From Thalassotalea sp. 42_200_T64 (GTDB lineage: Bacteria > Pseudomonadota > Gammaproteobacteria > Enterobacterales > Alteromonadaceae), in assembly GCA_002162925.1 (NCBI GenBank), contig MABC01000045.1, forward strand, positions 17,803-81,802: DNA of 64,000 nucleotides, given 5' to 3'. Below the pieces are notes generated by a model that saw nothing but the letters and a program-made list of their open reading frames with translations, was not told the DNA's origin and searched no databases. The stretch's first letter is position 1. The number at the start of each line of letters is the position of its first letter. The translations under genes and the position numbers were made by a program. Shown one piece after another: positions 8,935 through 21,308 of this stretch.

Positions 8935-9705
8935 TTAAATTTCAGAGCAGTTTACACAAAGCGTATTTGTGTTGAGTTTGACTGCATTAAACTTGAGATG
9001 CCAGGCATCAAACAACAATAAGCTGTTGGCTTTTACTTGCTCTGGCTGTGTTAACAGCTTAATCGCTTCGATCGCTTGCAAGCTACCCATCACCCCAAGT
9101 ACAGGTCCGAGAACCCCTGAATTCTGACAATTTAAAGCTCCATTTTCAGTGCCTTGTTGCTTATCCAATTCAGGGTAAAGACAGCGATAGCATGGAGATT
9201 TTTGCTGAGTAAAATTAAATACCGCCAACTGACCATTACCACCAATCGCTGCCGCGCTTACTAAGGCAACGCCTGCTTGTTGGCAGGCTTGGTTGATGAA
9301 GTAACGAGAGCTGACGTTATCAGTGCAATCGAGTAGCAAATTGGCATTTGTCAGCAGCTTGGCAAGGTTTACCTGTTCAACTTTTTTGTTGATGCTAATT
9401 ACTTTTACCTGCGAATTTAACCCGTAAAGTTGTTGCTCGGCGGCGTCTACTTTCGCTTTGCCAATATGATTAGCACGATACAGCACTTGCCGTTGTAAAT
9501 TCGATAAATCCACTTTATCATCATCGATTAGCGTTAGCTGCCCTATGCCTGCCGCGGCTAAATATTGCAGGGCAGGGCAGCCCAGACCGCCCAGACCGAC
9601 GACAATAATATGGCTATTTTTTAAGGTCACTTGTCCTTGTTCGCCAACTTGCTCAAGCATGACTTGCCGAGAATAGCGGATATATTCCTGATCAGATAAA
9701 GCCAT
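8935..9705 (-). CDS. thiF: ThiS adenylyltransferase ThiF
   Basis: A 256-residue E1-like enzyme that adenylates the C-terminal glycine of ThiS with ATP, before sulfur transfer for thiazole synthesis. It has the Rossmann motif G-L-G-G-L-G-C-P-A (about residues 36-44), the conserved R/Q-x-x-N-Q-A-C segment and two zinc-binding Cys pairs (C-Y-R-C and C-V-N-C, the last at the C-terminus). Length matches E. coli ThiF. ATG 9705 overlaps the stop of thiDE in a TAATG junction, and it is the last gene of the thi operon. MoeB is the usual confusion, but the operon settles it. Confidence 0.92.
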   Translation of the reverse strand: MALSDQEYIRYSRQVMLEQVGEQGQVTLKNSHIIVVGLGGLGCPALQYLAAAGIGQLTLIDDDKVDLSNLQRQVLYRANHIGKAKVDAAEQQLYGLNSQVKVISINKKVEQVNLAKLLTNANLLLDCTDNVSSRYFINQACQQAGVALVSAAAIGGNGQLAVFNFTQQKSPCYRCLYPELDKQQGTENGALNCQNSGVLGPVLGVMGSLQAIEAIKLLTQPEQVKANSLLLFDAWHLKFNAVKLNTNTLCVNCSEI

Positions 9706-11243
9706 TATAAATTATCCTCAGGATGTGCCATCAGCTGTTTAAAATTCGCCACTACTTGCTCGGGCCGTTCGGCTAAAGTGATCGCTGTAACTACGGCCAA
9801 ACTATCGACTCCGGTAGCCCATACTCGGTCTGCGCGCTCAAGGTTAATGCCACCAATGGCAACAACGGGGATATCTGTGGCCAAGTTAAGGGTATGGGCT
9901 AAAGTCGGCACTCCTTGAATTTGCCCGGTCATGTCTTTGGTCACCGTCGGGAAAATTGCACCAATTGCCAAGTACGATGGCTGTAATTGCTGAGCCAGCA
10001 GAAACTCGTAACAGCCGTGAGTGCTGATACCAAGGCGCAGCCCGGCCTTGTTAATGGCAGCGAGGTCGGCATCTTGCAAATCTTCCTGACCTAAGTGTAT
10101 GCCATAGGCCTGATATTTTATCGCCAGTTGCCAGTGATCGTTAATAAACAGGCGAGTGTTATATTGTTGGCAAAATTCAACCGCCAGTTCAATCTGTTGT
10201 TCAAGCTGTGCAACAGATAAATTTTTCAACCGTAGCTGGATGATATTAAGCCCTAATGGCAGCAGACGTTTTAACCAGCTCAATGAATCAACGACGGGAT
10301 AGAGACCCAAGCGTTGTTTACCATTTCTGGCTATGCCGAGCGATTTAAAAGCCGAAAGGGCCTGGTAGCGCTCCATTAAACGGCCGGTGATTTTTGGATA
10401 ATCGCTAGCATTTGTCGCGATACTCAATTGCTCAAAGGCACCGTAATAGCCGGTTTTATCCTGATGACATTTAAGGCCCTGATTGATAAATGCCTTAGTT
10501 AACATTAATGCGTCAGGTAGTAAATGACCATTAGCCAGGAACGCAGCTAACGCCGAGGCAAAGGAGCAACCGCCTCCGTGGCTATAATCAGTGTTTATTT
10601 TGTCACTAGCAAGTTGATAGACCAACTGCTGATCTTCAATGTTCGCCAAGCAATAATCTTCGCTTACATCGTGTTTACTGTGGCCGCCTTTTACCACTAC
10701 CGCCGCTGCGCCGAGCTTGATTATCTTGTTTGCCAATTGCTCGGCATGGTCGGTGCTGTTGTTTGCCAGCGCTTGCGCTTCCATCAGATTGGGAGTTATG
10801 ACATCAATTAGTGGTAATAAATCATTGAGCGCATCGATAGTAAAATCATGAAATTTTCCACCGACACTGGCACTGCCAACCGGATCAAAGACCACCCGTA
10901 AATTATCGTTTTCGGCTTTTAACTGAGCCAAAATATTGACTAACCAATTAACTTGTTGCGATGTTGCTAGCAAGCCAACTTTGATTACTGCAGGCGTTTT
11001 ATCCGACTTCAATGCGGTAAACTGCTGATCTAAAATCTGCCAATCTACGGCATTGACGGCAATCAGTTCACCGGAGTTTTGCACGGTATTGGCAGTAATG
11101 AAATGACAGACTTCACAGCCTAGTGAATGTAAGGTTTTAATGTCGGCGGCAATGCCTGCACCACCAGAGCAATCGGCGCCAGAGATGGTCCAAACTATTG
11201 GCTTTAAAGGCACTGGTGTTAAAGATTGCGGTTTTATCGCCAT
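9705..11243 (-). CDS. thiDE: Fused HMP-phosphate kinase / thiamin-phosphate synthase (ThiD-ThiE)
   Basis: One protein of 512 residues joins two thiamin enzymes. The N-terminal ThiD half (about 20-270) has the ribokinase-like motifs S-G-A-D-C-S-G-G-A-G and S-H-G-G-G-C-S-F and phosphorylates hydroxymethylpyrimidine phosphate. The C-terminal ThiE half (about 300-510) has the TIM-barrel motifs I-Q-L-R-L-K, I-N-D-H and G-A-I-F-P-T and couples HMP-PP with thiazole phosphate. I start it at ATG 11243, which overlaps the thiG stop (TAATG) with GGGAG upstream, rather than at an in-frame start 8 codons earlier inside thiG. The fusion guarantees equal amounts of two sequential enzymes. Confidence 0.93.
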   Translation of the reverse strand: MAIKPQSLTPVPLKPIVWTISGADCSGGAGIAADIKTLHSLGCEVCHFITANTVQNSGELIAVNAVDWQILDQQFTALKSDKTPAVIKVGLLATSQQVNWLVNILAQLKAENDNLRVVFDPVGSASVGGKFHDFTIDALNDLLPLIDVITPNLMEAQALANNSTDHAEQLANKIIKLGAAAVVVKGGHSKHDVSEDYCLANIEDQQLVYQLASDKINTDYSHGGGCSFASALAAFLANGHLLPDALMLTKAFINQGLKCHQDKTGYYGAFEQLSIATNASDYPKITGRLMERYQALSAFKSLGIARNGKQRLGLYPVVDSLSWLKRLLPLGLNIIQLRLKNLSVAQLEQQIELAVEFCQQYNTRLFINDHWQLAIKYQAYGIHLGQEDLQDADLAAINKAGLRLGISTHGCYEFLLAQQLQPSYLAIGAIFPTVTKDMTGQIQGVPTLAHTLNLATDIPVVAIGGINLERADRVWATGVDSLAVVTAITLAERPEQVVANFKQLMAHPEDNL

Positions 11244-12046
11244 TAGTTCACTCCCGGATGATGCCAAAACGGAGTATCTAAGGTTGGCGTACTCGGTTGT
11301 GCGGTTTGGCGTTTATCCATAATGCCAGCAAGATAGCCTTGCTCGCCGGCACTGATGGCCTGAGCGAATGCTTTCGCCATTAATACCGGATTATCGGCTA
11401 AGGCGATGGCGCTATTTAACAGTACGCCGTCATAGCCCATTTCCATTGCTTGGCAGGCATCCGATGGCCGACCAATACCGGCATCGACAATTAAGGTGGC
11501 ATCGGGCAGACGCGTGCGAATGGTTTCCAGGTTATATGGAGTCATTAAGCCTTTGCCGGTGCCAATGGGTGAAGCCCAGGGCATGATCACCTGACAACCT
11601 AAATCGTAAAGACGTTGACAAAGCACTAAATCGTCGGTGCAATAGGGCAATACTTTAAAGCCTTCATTGATCAGCGTTGTTGCTGCCTGCAACAGTTCAA
11701 TCGGATCGGGCTGTAAATTATAATCATCACCTATCACTTCCAGTTTGATCCAGTCGGTGGCAAATAACTCACGGCTCATTCGAGCCAGGGTAATGGCTTC
11801 TTTTGCCGATTTACAGCCTGCGGTATTTGGCAGTAAATGCAGCTTACGCTGAGTACTTAACTGCTGAATATATTGCCAAATTTTCGCGCCACCATTATCC
11901 GCAGGATTTTGCCGTTTCAATGACAAGGTCACCACTTGTGAGCCGCTCTCCACAATGGCATTCTTCATCACCTCAGGCGAGGGGTATAACGCCGAGCCTA
12001 TCAGTAAACGACTTTCTAGCTCTGTTCCATAAATATTAATGGCCAT
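11243..12046 (-). CDS. thiG: Thiazole synthase ThiG
   Basis: A 267-residue TIM-barrel enzyme that builds the thiazole phosphate ring from deoxyxylulose phosphate, ThiS thiocarboxylate and dehydroglycine. Seen: an N-terminal [10 protein letters not shown] strand, the Schiff-base lysine segment W-I-K-L-E-V-I-G-D near residue 100, and the phosphate-binding V-D-A-G-I-G and G-V-L-L-N-S-A-I elements. Lies 16 bases after thiS and overlaps thiDE. Here the iminoglycine comes from ThiO (glycine oxidase, upstream), the oxygen-dependent route, not ThiH. Confidence 0.94.
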   Translation of the reverse strand: MAINIYGTELESRLLIGSALYPSPEVMKNAIVESGSQVVTLSLKRQNPADNGGAKIWQYIQQLSTQRKLHLLPNTAGCKSAKEAITLARMSRELFATDWIKLEVIGDDYNLQPDPIELLQAATTLINEGFKVLPYCTDDLVLCQRLYDLGCQVIMPWASPIGTGKGLMTPYNLETIRTRLPDATLIVDAGIGRPSDACQAMEMGYDGVLLNSAIALADNPVLMAKAFAQAISAGEQGYLAGIMDKRQTAQPSTPTLDTPFWHHPGVN

Positions 12047-12061
12047 AATTTTCTACTCGTT

Positions 12062-12355
12062 TTAACCGCCCTGAATAGGCGCGAAAATATCAATACTGTC
12101 ATTTGGGTTAAGGACAGTGCCAGGGTAATCAGCGCGGCTGATAAAATCGCCGTTCAATGCCAGAGCAAAATTGCTCAGGGCGCTATTTTGTTGCTGATAA
12201 AGGGTTAAAGCATCAGTCAAAGTGTTGCTGATGCTATTGATTAACGAAATGCTTTCACCATTGATGAAGATGTTTATTGGCTCATTCTCCGGCCGACTTT
12301 CTGTATTAGTTGATGGCCTAGCCGTTGGTTTAGTTATTGGCATAGTTATTGGCAT
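12062..12355 (-). CDS. thiS: Sulfur carrier protein ThiS with N-terminal extension
   Basis: A ubiquitin-like carrier whose C-terminal Gly-Gly (residues 96-97) becomes the thiocarboxylate. The normal ~66-residue core starts at about residue 27 (I-N-I-F-I-N-G-E). The first 26 residues form an unrelated Pro/Thr/Asn-rich tail beginning with M-P-I-T twice. No in-frame start closer to the core was found, so the extension is probably translated. Its first codons overlap the end of thiO in another frame. The overlap is a duplicated 12-base unit that gives Y-A-N-N twice at the end of ThiO and M-P-I-T twice here. Confidence 0.88.
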   Translation of the reverse strand: MPITMPITKPTARPSTNTESRPENEPINIFINGESISLINSISNTLTDALTLYQQQNSALSNFALALNGDFISRADYPGTVLNPNDSIDIFAPIQGG

Positions 12356-13514
12356 AGTTGTAGCGCCTCTGATTTGAATTTATTGTTGATGACTCTGATT
12401 GCTGCCAGTGAAGTAATTCCGGGTAAGCCACTAACTCAGTTAATTGCTCTAACGGTTTTTCCTGTTTGATATGGGCCACCGTGGTTAATAGCTGCTCAAG
12501 CAGTACAGGTGCAATTAAAAAACCGTGACGAAATAGGCCATTAATTTGGATAAGTTCATGGCTCAGCTTCATTTGCGGCTGGTTGTCACTAAAGGCTGGG
12601 CGAGTCCCCACTACATGCTGGCGTATTTTCGCCTCGGCAAAACCGGGGTGAATGCTATAAGCGGCCGATAGTAGCTCTAATGATGAGCGCACTGTCATCG
12701 GGCCTAAATCATCACTTTCAATTTCAGTGGCACCCACCACATAATGACCCTTGCCTTTGGGCGCGATATACAATTGATACCTGGGGTGCATTAACCGAAT
12801 TGGCCGATGAATATGCACATCGGGAGCAAATAATTGGAACAGCTCACCGCGAACCGCGCGTAAATCACTAATGGCGCCGACAGTGTTACTCGCCGATTTT
12901 ATCGCGCCGGTACCACGGCAATCGATGATCAAGTCAAACTGCTGCCAATCACCATTCACCAACAAACGGTTGCCATTAATTTGCTCAACGTGATGATTGG
13001 TCAGCCAGTTGACTTGCTCACTCTCAAGTTGTTGCTGCAACGCCACTAGCAATTTACGGTTACCTATTTGTCCTTCTTCGGGCAAATACAGAGCGCGATT
13101 AAAACTACGGCCAAGTTCCGGCTCAAGTTCATTAATTTGTTCTCGGCTGAGCAAATGACAAGGGTGTTGAACATAATTACGTTTAAGGTGTTTGGCAAAG
13201 CGCTGAAAATCGCCACTGTCTTGCGCGTGGCTAACCAGCAGTGAACCCTGTTGCTGAAAAAAGTGATAACCGTCAAGACTATCAAGAATTTTTGGCCACA
13301 GCGCTAATGAGTCAAAGCCCATGGCGACAATATTAGGCTCACAGTGCAAAGATTCACCCAACGGCGTTAATAAACCGGCAGCAGCTCGGGCAGCGCTAAG
13401 CTCGCCCTTTTTCTGATCTTTGTCGAACAAGGTGATCTGCTCACCTTGTCGATGCAAAAACAGTGCTGCCAACCGGCCCATTAAGCCGGCGCCAACAATG
13501 GCAATATTCGCCAT
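12330..13514 (-). CDS. thiO: Glycine oxidase ThiO
   Basis: A 394-residue FAD-dependent amine oxidase (DAO family) producing iminoglycine for ThiG. The N-terminus has the FAD-binding motif I-V-G-A-G-L-M-G-R-L-A. Later the substrate-domain G-A-T-E-I-E-S-D and the C-terminal G-L-F-R-H-G-F-L-I-A-P segments match DAO enzymes. It follows thiC by 2 bases. The last residues (Y-A-N-N repeated) come from a short duplication shared with the start of thiS. The enzyme needs O2, so this pathway version fits an aerobe. Confidence 0.9.
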   Translation of the reverse strand: MANIAIVGAGLMGRLAALFLHRQGEQITLFDKDQKKGELSAARAAAGLLTPLGESLHCEPNIVAMGFDSLALWPKILDSLDGYHFFQQQGSLLVSHAQDSGDFQRFAKHLKRNYVQHPCHLLSREQINELEPELGRSFNRALYLPEEGQIGNRKLLVALQQQLESEQVNWLTNHHVEQINGNRLLVNGDWQQFDLIIDCRGTGAIKSASNTVGAISDLRAVRGELFQLFAPDVHIHRPIRLMHPRYQLYIAPKGKGHYVVGATEIESDDLGPMTVRSSLELLSAAYSIHPGFAEAKIRQHVVGTRPAFSDNQPQMKLSHELIQINGLFRHGFLIAPVLLEQLLTTVAHIKQEKPLEQLTELVAYPELLHWQQSESSTINSNQRRYNYANNYANN

Positions 13515-13516
13515 TG

Positions 13517-15520
<2,004 letters not shown>

Positions 15521-15629
15521 TCACCTGTAATTAATAATGAATTAAAAACCAGGCGGAGCCTTTAGAAATAAAACTAGGAGGAAAAAAAGCCCAAAATGCA
15601 GAATAATGTAGCTGAAACGGGATTTTCCT

Positions 15630-15714
15630 ACTTGTTCCCTTCGCAGATACTAATCTGATTCAGGTTCTACGGATCTCGCAATTGCGATCTCAGCTCTTTG
15701 GCACTCCGACAAGT
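15630..15714 (-). promoter_or_regulatory. TPP riboswitch (THI element) upstream of thiC
   Basis: On the minus strand the conserved THI blocks appear in order: P1 ACTTGT (15709-15714 complement), GAGTGCC, GCTGAGAT, GAACCTGA, then GAAGGGAACAAGT closing P1. Thiamin pyrophosphate binding is expected to shut off the six-gene thi operon, probably at the thiC ribosome binding site or by termination in the remaining ~115-base leader. The remaining part of the 322-base gap toward kynA holds an imperfect hairpin with an internal T-run (15788-15816), a weak candidate kynA terminator. Confidence 0.93.
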
Positions 15715-15836
15715 TATGTAGTTATTAACGACTCTCTTTAATAGTGGTTAACAACTAGTCGGAGATTCTAACTTACAAATTAGCCGATAGGCAAGCACAA
15801 AAAAACAGCTTACCTATAACAGTATCAAGATAGAAC

Positions 15837-16700
15837 TCACAGTTGCGTACGCAAGTCTAACAATTCAGGGAAGAAGCTAATATCCAAGGCTTTTTTCAAA
15901 AAGCTCACCCCTGATGAACCACCGGTGCCCATCTTGTTACCAATAATACGTTGTACCGTATACATGTGTTTAAAGCGCCATTGTTGGAAGGCATCTTCGA
16001 TATCCATCAGTTTTTCCGCCAGTTCGTACAGTTCAAAATACTGATCGGCATTTTCATAGACCTTGATCCAGGCTTGCAGCACCGAATCATTTTTCGGGTA
16101 AGGCTTGGCAAAATCCCTATCGAGCATGTCCGCGTCAATGGCAAAACCGCTGTTGGCCAATACTTTGATCACTTCATCGTAAAGGCTAGGGCTGTCGCAG
16201 GTTTGTTTAAGCTCCAGGTGCACCGCCGGGTTACTTTCATGCACGGTTAACAGCGCTTCATTTTTATTGCCTAATAAGAATTCCAGTTTACGATAACCAT
16301 AAGATTGAAAGCCGGAAGCATGGCCAAGGGTATCGCGAAACTTCATATAATCAACCGGCGTAAGGGTGGATAATACACTCCAGGATTGGGTTAATTGCAC
16401 GAAGATTTGTTTGACTCGGGAGATCACTTTAAAGGCGTGACCAAAATCGCCTTCCTGTACATTTTTGATTGCCTCGGTTAATTCAAAACCGGCGAGTTTT
16501 AACCAGATTTCGCTGGCCTGATGGATGCTGATAAACAGCATTTCATCGTGCTCATTGGTTAGCGGCTTTTGTGCCGATAACACCTGTTCCAGACAGAGGT
16601 AGTCGCCATACGACATGTCGTCTTTAAAGTCGGTATGGATAGAGTCTTCTACCGCTCGGTAGTTGCTTGCGTCTTTATCGCTATGATGGGGACAACTCAT
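15837..16700 (-). CDS. kynA: Tryptophan 2,3-dioxygenase
   Basis: A 287-residue heme dioxygenase opening the indole ring of tryptophan to N-formylkynurenine. Family blocks seen: D-Y-L-C-L-E-Q-V-L-S-A-Q, the heme/substrate region M-L-F-I-S-I-H-Q-A-S-E-I-W, F-R-D-T-L-G-H-A-S-G-F-Q-S, and the C-terminal W-R-F-K-H-M-Y-T-V-Q-R-I-I-G with G-T-G-G-S-S-G. Size is normal for bacteria. It is the last gene of a run starting at nbaE; its ATG overlaps the kmo stop (ATGA) with GGAGAAAG upstream, so the two are co-translated. Confidence 0.96.
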   Translation of the reverse strand: MSCPHHSDKDASNYRAVEDSIHTDFKDDMSYGDYLCLEQVLSAQKPLTNEHDEMLFISIHQASEIWLKLAGFELTEAIKNVQEGDFGHAFKVISRVKQIFVQLTQSWSVLSTLTPVDYMKFRDTLGHASGFQSYGYRKLEFLLGNKNEALLTVHESNPAVHLELKQTCDSPSLYDEVIKVLANSGFAIDADMLDRDFAKPYPKNDSVLQAWIKVYENADQYFELYELAEKLMDIEDAFQQWRFKHMYTVQRIIGNKMGTGGSSGVSFLKKALDISFFPELLDLRTQL

Positions 16701-18082
16701 GATACTTTCTCCAATTTTTCTACTGCCAGGCGATGCAATAAATGATAAATCTGTTCGTTTTGCCAGGTATTATGAATATCAGGCAATTGCATCACCTGGT
16801 CCATGATTTGTTTTTGAATGTCACCCGTTTTCAGCGCCTGATGATACGAAATATTGGGTGAGAATGTCACCATAGAATACAGCGGCAGCCAAAGTTGTGG
16901 ATGCATCTGATGAAACTTTGCTTCAATCTTTTTACGTAACAAGAAGTTTTGATCGGCCGATAATTCACTCATCTCAACAAAATTACGCTTGGCCAGTTCA
17001 ATGATAGCATCGCAGTTGGGTTTACGGCTTTGTTCATAGGCGGGCAATATTTTATCCCAGTCACCGTCATATTGTTGTTCCAGCTCATTTAAAATACGGC
17101 AATCTTCAAAGCCGCAATTCATCCCTTGCCCGTAAAATGGCACCATGGCATGAGCGGCGTCACCGATCAGCGCGGTCGAGTTATTGATCACCCAAGGGTA
17201 GATATGCACTAAACATAATGGCGCAGGTTGCTTCTCGATAAAGCCATTAATCGGGTCTTCTAACAGTGGCATGGCATCATTAAAGTAAGAGTTAAAAAAC
17301 TCACTGACTTTTTCTGTACTGTTCAGTGAGGCAAAAGATAACTCACCTTCATGGTTTAAGAATAGGGTACAGGTAAACGAACCGTCAGGATTAGGCAAGG
17401 CAATCAGCATAAAATCTTTGCGCGGCCAGATATGCAGCGCATTTTTATCCATTTTATGGCTACCATCACTATTGGCGGCAATGCTCAATTCGATATAGCC
17501 TTGTGGCATATATTCTAACGAGTGGCTAATGCGCTGGCCGGTAATTTCCTGCGCCAGTCGTCTTACCTTCGAAAACGCACCATCGGCACCAATCAGTAGA
17601 TCGCTGTTGTGATGTTTGGTTCGGCCTTTGTTGTTGAAGCTGCAATTTACCTGCTCAAAATTGACATTGGTTAAGTGATGATCAAAATGCACATTCACTC
17701 CGTCTTCTTGTTCGGCAAGGGAGAGCAACTGCTCATTAATGCCGGAACGCGATACCGACCAAATGGCCTGATCATCCTTGCCATAAGGAAACTGGCTTAA
17801 CTTGCCTTCGATATCATGCATGATTCGGCAATACATCGGGATCGCATTCTGGCGGATTTCTTCATCGACGCCAATCGCTTGTAGTGCCAACCAGCCTCTG
17901 TCTGATAAGGCCAAATTTATCGACTTGCCCTGATAAATGTTGTTTTGTCGTGAATCGGGACGTGATTCAAACAGGTCAATGCTGTAGCCTTTTTTCGCCA
18001 ACATCACTGCCAATAACGAGCCAACCGGGCCGGCACCGGCGATTGAGATGTTCTTCATCTTCTTATTGTTAGTTGTGCTCAT
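16697..18082 (-). CDS. kmo: Kynurenine 3-monooxygenase
   Basis: A 461-residue FAD monooxygenase converting kynurenine to 3-hydroxykynurenine with NADPH and O2. The FAD fold motif G-A-G-P-V-G-S-L-L lies at about residue 15 and the second FAD motif G-D-A-A-H-A-M-V-P-F-Y-G-Q-G-M-N near 310, followed by C-G-F-E-D-C. A kynurenine-specific block Y-Q-G-K-S-I-N-L-A-L-S lies near residue 50. It starts 1 base after the kynU stop. Its presence commits tryptophan carbon to the 3-hydroxyanthranilate branch and not to anthranilate. Confidence 0.95.
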   Translation of the reverse strand: MSTTNNKKMKNISIAGAGPVGSLLAVMLAKKGYSIDLFESRPDSRQNNIYQGKSINLALSDRGWLALQAIGVDEEIRQNAIPMYCRIMHDIEGKLSQFPYGKDDQAIWSVSRSGINEQLLSLAEQEDGVNVHFDHHLTNVNFEQVNCSFNNKGRTKHHNSDLLIGADGAFSKVRRLAQEITGQRISHSLEYMPQGYIELSIAANSDGSHKMDKNALHIWPRKDFMLIALPNPDGSFTCTLFLNHEGELSFASLNSTEKVSEFFNSYFNDAMPLLEDPINGFIEKQPAPLCLVHIYPWVINNSTALIGDAAHAMVPFYGQGMNCGFEDCRILNELEQQYDGDWDKILPAYEQSRKPNCDAIIELAKRNFVEMSELSADQNFLLRKKIEAKFHQMHPQLWLPLYSMVTFSPNISYHQALKTGDIQKQIMDQVMQLPDIHNTWQNEQIYHLLHRLAVEKLEKVS

Positions 18083-18083
18083 A

Positions 18084-19367
18084 TTATTTCCAGGTAGCCA
18101 GTAGCTGCTTTAAGGTTTCGCCCATGCGATAGACATCCTCGAAGCTGTTGTATAACGGCGTTGGCGCCATACGAACCACGTCAGGCTGACGAAAATCGGC
18201 AATAATACCGGCTTCAGTCAAGGCGTTAAAAAAGGTTTTGTCAGTACCGACTAGCTTGATCGATAGCTGACAACCGCGTTTATCTGGATTGCTTGGCGTG
18301 ATGATTTCCAGACTGATATGTGGACATTGATTGACGATGTCGTTAAAGACAAATTCGAGAAAACCGGTCAGTTTCACACTTTTTTCGCGAAGTGCCTCCA
18401 TGCCAACTTGGTGGAAAATATCTAACGATGCTTTTAATACTGCCATGCCCATCACCGGTGCATTGCTAATTTGCCAGCCTTCGGCGCCGGTCATCGGCTC
18501 AAAACTGTTTTCCATTAAGAAACGACGTTCTTTATTATGGCCCCACCAACCGCCAAAGCGGTTAATGTCGGTGTTATTGCCATGCTTGTCATGAACGAAT
18601 AGGGCCGCGGTATTGCCGGCACTGGAGTTGATGTATTTGTAGGTACACCAAGCGGCAAAATCGACATTCCAGTCATGCAATTGCAGCGGAATATTACCAG
18701 CAGCATGGGCCAAATCAAAACCTGCTAAAGCGCCAACGTTGTGTGTGACTTCGGTCAGTTTTTGCATATCAAATACTTGCCCGGTGAAGTAGTTTACGCC
18801 GCCAAAAAATACCAGCGCCACTTCATCGGCATTGGCATTAATCACATCGATTATGTCTTGTTCACGAATTAACTGCTCACCCTCTCGTGGCGCCACTTCA
18901 ATAATGGCGTCATCTATGTCAAAACCGTGATGCCGCACTTGCGTTTCTAACAAGTAGCGATCCGATGGAAACATCTTGGCTTCTGAGATGATTTTAAAGC
19001 GTGTTGCGGTTGGTTGATAAAATGACACAAACAACAAATGCAGATTGTTGGTTAACGAGCCCATGCACACCACTTCCGATTCATTGGCGCCAACAATATC
19101 TGCGGTTTGCGGCGTTAATGTTTCGTGATAACTGACCCAGGGGTTTTTCGCATGAAAGTGACCTTCTACGCCCCAATTGGCCCATTCGGTAAGTTCGTTG
19201 TTGATGTTTTCACGGACGGCTTTCGGCATTAAGCCTAACGAGTTGCCGGTAAAGTACAGCACTTGTTTGCCATTGATCACCGGGTGACAAAACTGCTCAC
19301 GGTAGTGTGCTAATGAGTCTTGTTGATCTTGCTGTTGGGCAAAGGCTAAAGTATTCTGATAAATCAT
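18084..19367 (-). CDS. kynU: Kynureninase
   Basis: A PLP enzyme of 427 residues cleaving 3-hydroxykynurenine (and kynurenine) to 3-hydroxyanthranilate and alanine. Fold-type I features: [10 protein letters not shown] at the N-terminus, D-L-A-H-A-A-G-N near residue 220 and the PLP lysine segment [14 protein letters not shown] and R-M-A-P-T-P-L-Y-N complete the signature. I use ATG 19367, which has GAGG seven bases upstream; a GTG two codons earlier overlaps the nbaG stop and cannot be excluded. Confidence 0.95.
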   Translation of the reverse strand: MIYQNTLAFAQQQDQQDSLAHYREQFCHPVINGKQVLYFTGNSLGLMPKAVRENINNELTEWANWGVEGHFHAKNPWVSYHETLTPQTADIVGANESEVVCMGSLTNNLHLLFVSFYQPTATRFKIISEAKMFPSDRYLLETQVRHHGFDIDDAIIEVAPREGEQLIREQDIIDVINANADEVALVFFGGVNYFTGQVFDMQKLTEVTHNVGALAGFDLAHAAGNIPLQLHDWNVDFAAWCTYKYINSSAGNTAALFVHDKHGNNTDINRFGGWWGHNKERRFLMENSFEPMTGAEGWQISNAPVMGMAVLKASLDIFHQVGMEALREKSVKLTGFLEFVFNDIVNQCPHISLEIITPSNPDKRGCQLSIKLVGTDKTFFNALTEAGIIADFRQPDVVRMAPTPLYNSFEDVYRMGETLKQLLATWK

Positions 19368-19369
19368 GA

Positions 19370-20182
19370 TCACGCCTCTGCACTTGTGTACGTATTGGCT
19401 TGACTTGTTGCCTGGCTTCTTGCTGGTTGAGTGCTAAAACTGCAAGAACCTAATGTTTCAACATTTACACTGATCGCTTGTCCCGGCGCTAACGCAATGG
19501 CTGCCGTTGCCGCACCGGCAAGAATGATCTGTCCGGCTTTTAACTCTTCACCAGCATCGCTGATGCAACGCGCCGCTTCGACTAATGAATTTAACGGGTG
19601 ATCTAAAATTGCCGAACTGTCATCTTCAGCAACCACCTTGCCATCAACAAGCAGTTGCATATTCAATTTGCTGATATCGGTATCTGCCGGGCGCCATGGG
19701 CCGACGATAAAGCCGGTGCTTGAGCAGTTATCGGCGATGACATCAGTTAACGAAAACTTAAAATTGCGGTAACGCGAATCGATCACTTCAATGGCTGGTG
19801 CAACGGCTTCTACCGCGGCTAATGCTTGCTCTACAGTGATGAGACCAGACAGTGGCGCTTTTAATTTAAAGGCAATTTCAGGCTCGGCGCGTGGGTGTAC
19901 GTAATTGTCTAAATTAATGGCTTGCTTTGGTTCGATGATCATTGCATCGGTTAAGCGGCCCAAAATTAAATCATCAACGCCCATTTGCCGCATTTTTGCG
20001 CGTGAGGTGAAGCCCATCTTATAACCGACCAGTTGCTCGCCGCGAGATAACCATTGCTCAATACTCAATTTTTGCACTTGATAGGCGTCCGTTAGAGCAA
20101 GCTCGGTAGAGAGTGATAATTGCTCAACACTGCTGGCACTCGCGGCCGCCTGGTCAAGTTTGATTGCTAATTGCTTCAGCAT
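19370..20182 (-). CDS. nbaG: 4-Oxalocrotonate decarboxylase (NbaG/XylI type)
   Basis: A 270-residue member of the fumarylacetoacetase-like hydratase/decarboxylase family. The block [17 protein letters not shown] and the R-L-T-D-A-M element resemble the decarboxylases (XylI/DmpH) more than the hydratases (MhpD/XylJ), whose block reads G-K-K-I-G-L-T-S. Metal ligands of the family are present (P-R-A-E-P-E-I-A-F and E-V-I-D-S-R-Y). It would decarboxylate 4-oxalocrotonate, the product of 2-aminomuconate deamination, to 2-oxopent-4-enoate. It sits between kynU and nbaD. This is the intact counterpart of the broken hydratase gene at 26.5 kb. Confidence 0.8.
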   Translation of the reverse strand: MLKQLAIKLDQAAASASSVEQLSLSTELALTDAYQVQKLSIEQWLSRGEQLVGYKMGFTSRAKMRQMGVDDLILGRLTDAMIIEPKQAINLDNYVHPRAEPEIAFKLKAPLSGLITVEQALAAVEAVAPAIEVIDSRYRNFKFSLTDVIADNCSSTGFIVGPWRPADTDISKLNMQLLVDGKVVAEDDSSAILDHPLNSLVEAARCISDAGEELKAGQIILAGAATAAIALAPGQAISVNVETLGSCSFSTQPARSQATSQANTYTSAEA

Positions 20183-20268
20183 GGTAATTCCTACTTTCTA
20201 ATTCTTAAGTCCAAATCAATGGCTCGATTTTGTTTTCGCTCCGCTTTTCTTAACTTAGCCAGCATGAG

Positions 20269-21308
20269 TTATATATTGAAAAATTGTTCAGCGTTAGTGG
20301 CCAATAACAGCTGCTTATTTTTATCGGTTAAGCTTGGTGCTGTTTTTATTAACTGACCCATTTGTTGTTCACCCAGCGGAAACGGGTAGTCGCTGCCAAA
20401 CATTAGTCGTTCAGGTCCCATTTTTTTCACCAGTAAATCCAGAGAATCGTGATCGAATACCGCAGTGTCTAGATAGAAACGGTTTAAATAATGACTCGGC
20501 GGAAATTCTGATTTTCCGCGGGCAATGCTGCGGTGATGCCAGGCGTTATCCAATCGCCCTAACAAAAATGCGAACGAACCACCACCGTGAGCAAAACAGA
20601 TTTTTAAATTGTCACTGACCCTATCGAAACCGCCGCCTAATATCATCGAGACAATCGATAATTGCGTTTCTGCCGGCATGCCAACTGTCCAGCCCATCAT
20701 GTAGTCTTTGGTGCGATTGGCCGCCATCATGTCCCACGGGTGGACAAATACCGGAATGTCTTGCTCGGCACAATGTTGTAAAAAGGTGAGCACGCCGGCA
20801 TCATCCATGTTGTTATCACCGACATGATTGCCAATTTGCACCCCCACATGACCACAAGATTTTGCTCGGCTTACTTCTCTGCATGAAGCGTCAATATCTT
20901 GCAAAGGCACTTGTGCCAGAGCGAATAAACGATTGTCACCCTGGGCACAAATATCCATGGCGGCATCATTGAATAACTGTGCACAATATTCCGCTTGCGC
21001 GACGGGCTTGTCATAAGCAAACAATATCGGTGTGGCCGATATGATTTGTTTATCTACGCCATCTCGGTCCATTTCTTCAAGGCGCACGCTGGCATCCCAG
21101 CAGGCTGAATAAATAGGGCGAAACTCTTTATCGCCTTTCATCAACATTGCCCAGTCTCTGCCCGGGTATTGCTTTGGGGTTTTGCCTTGATTTGGCTTTG
21201 GGTTTTCTTCATGGCGTAACCAGGGCCAGTCGTCACCGCCAAATTTTGCCGCCAGATTTTCCCAGCTCTTGGGGAAAAAATGCGAGTGAATATCAACAAC
21301 GTTCATCA

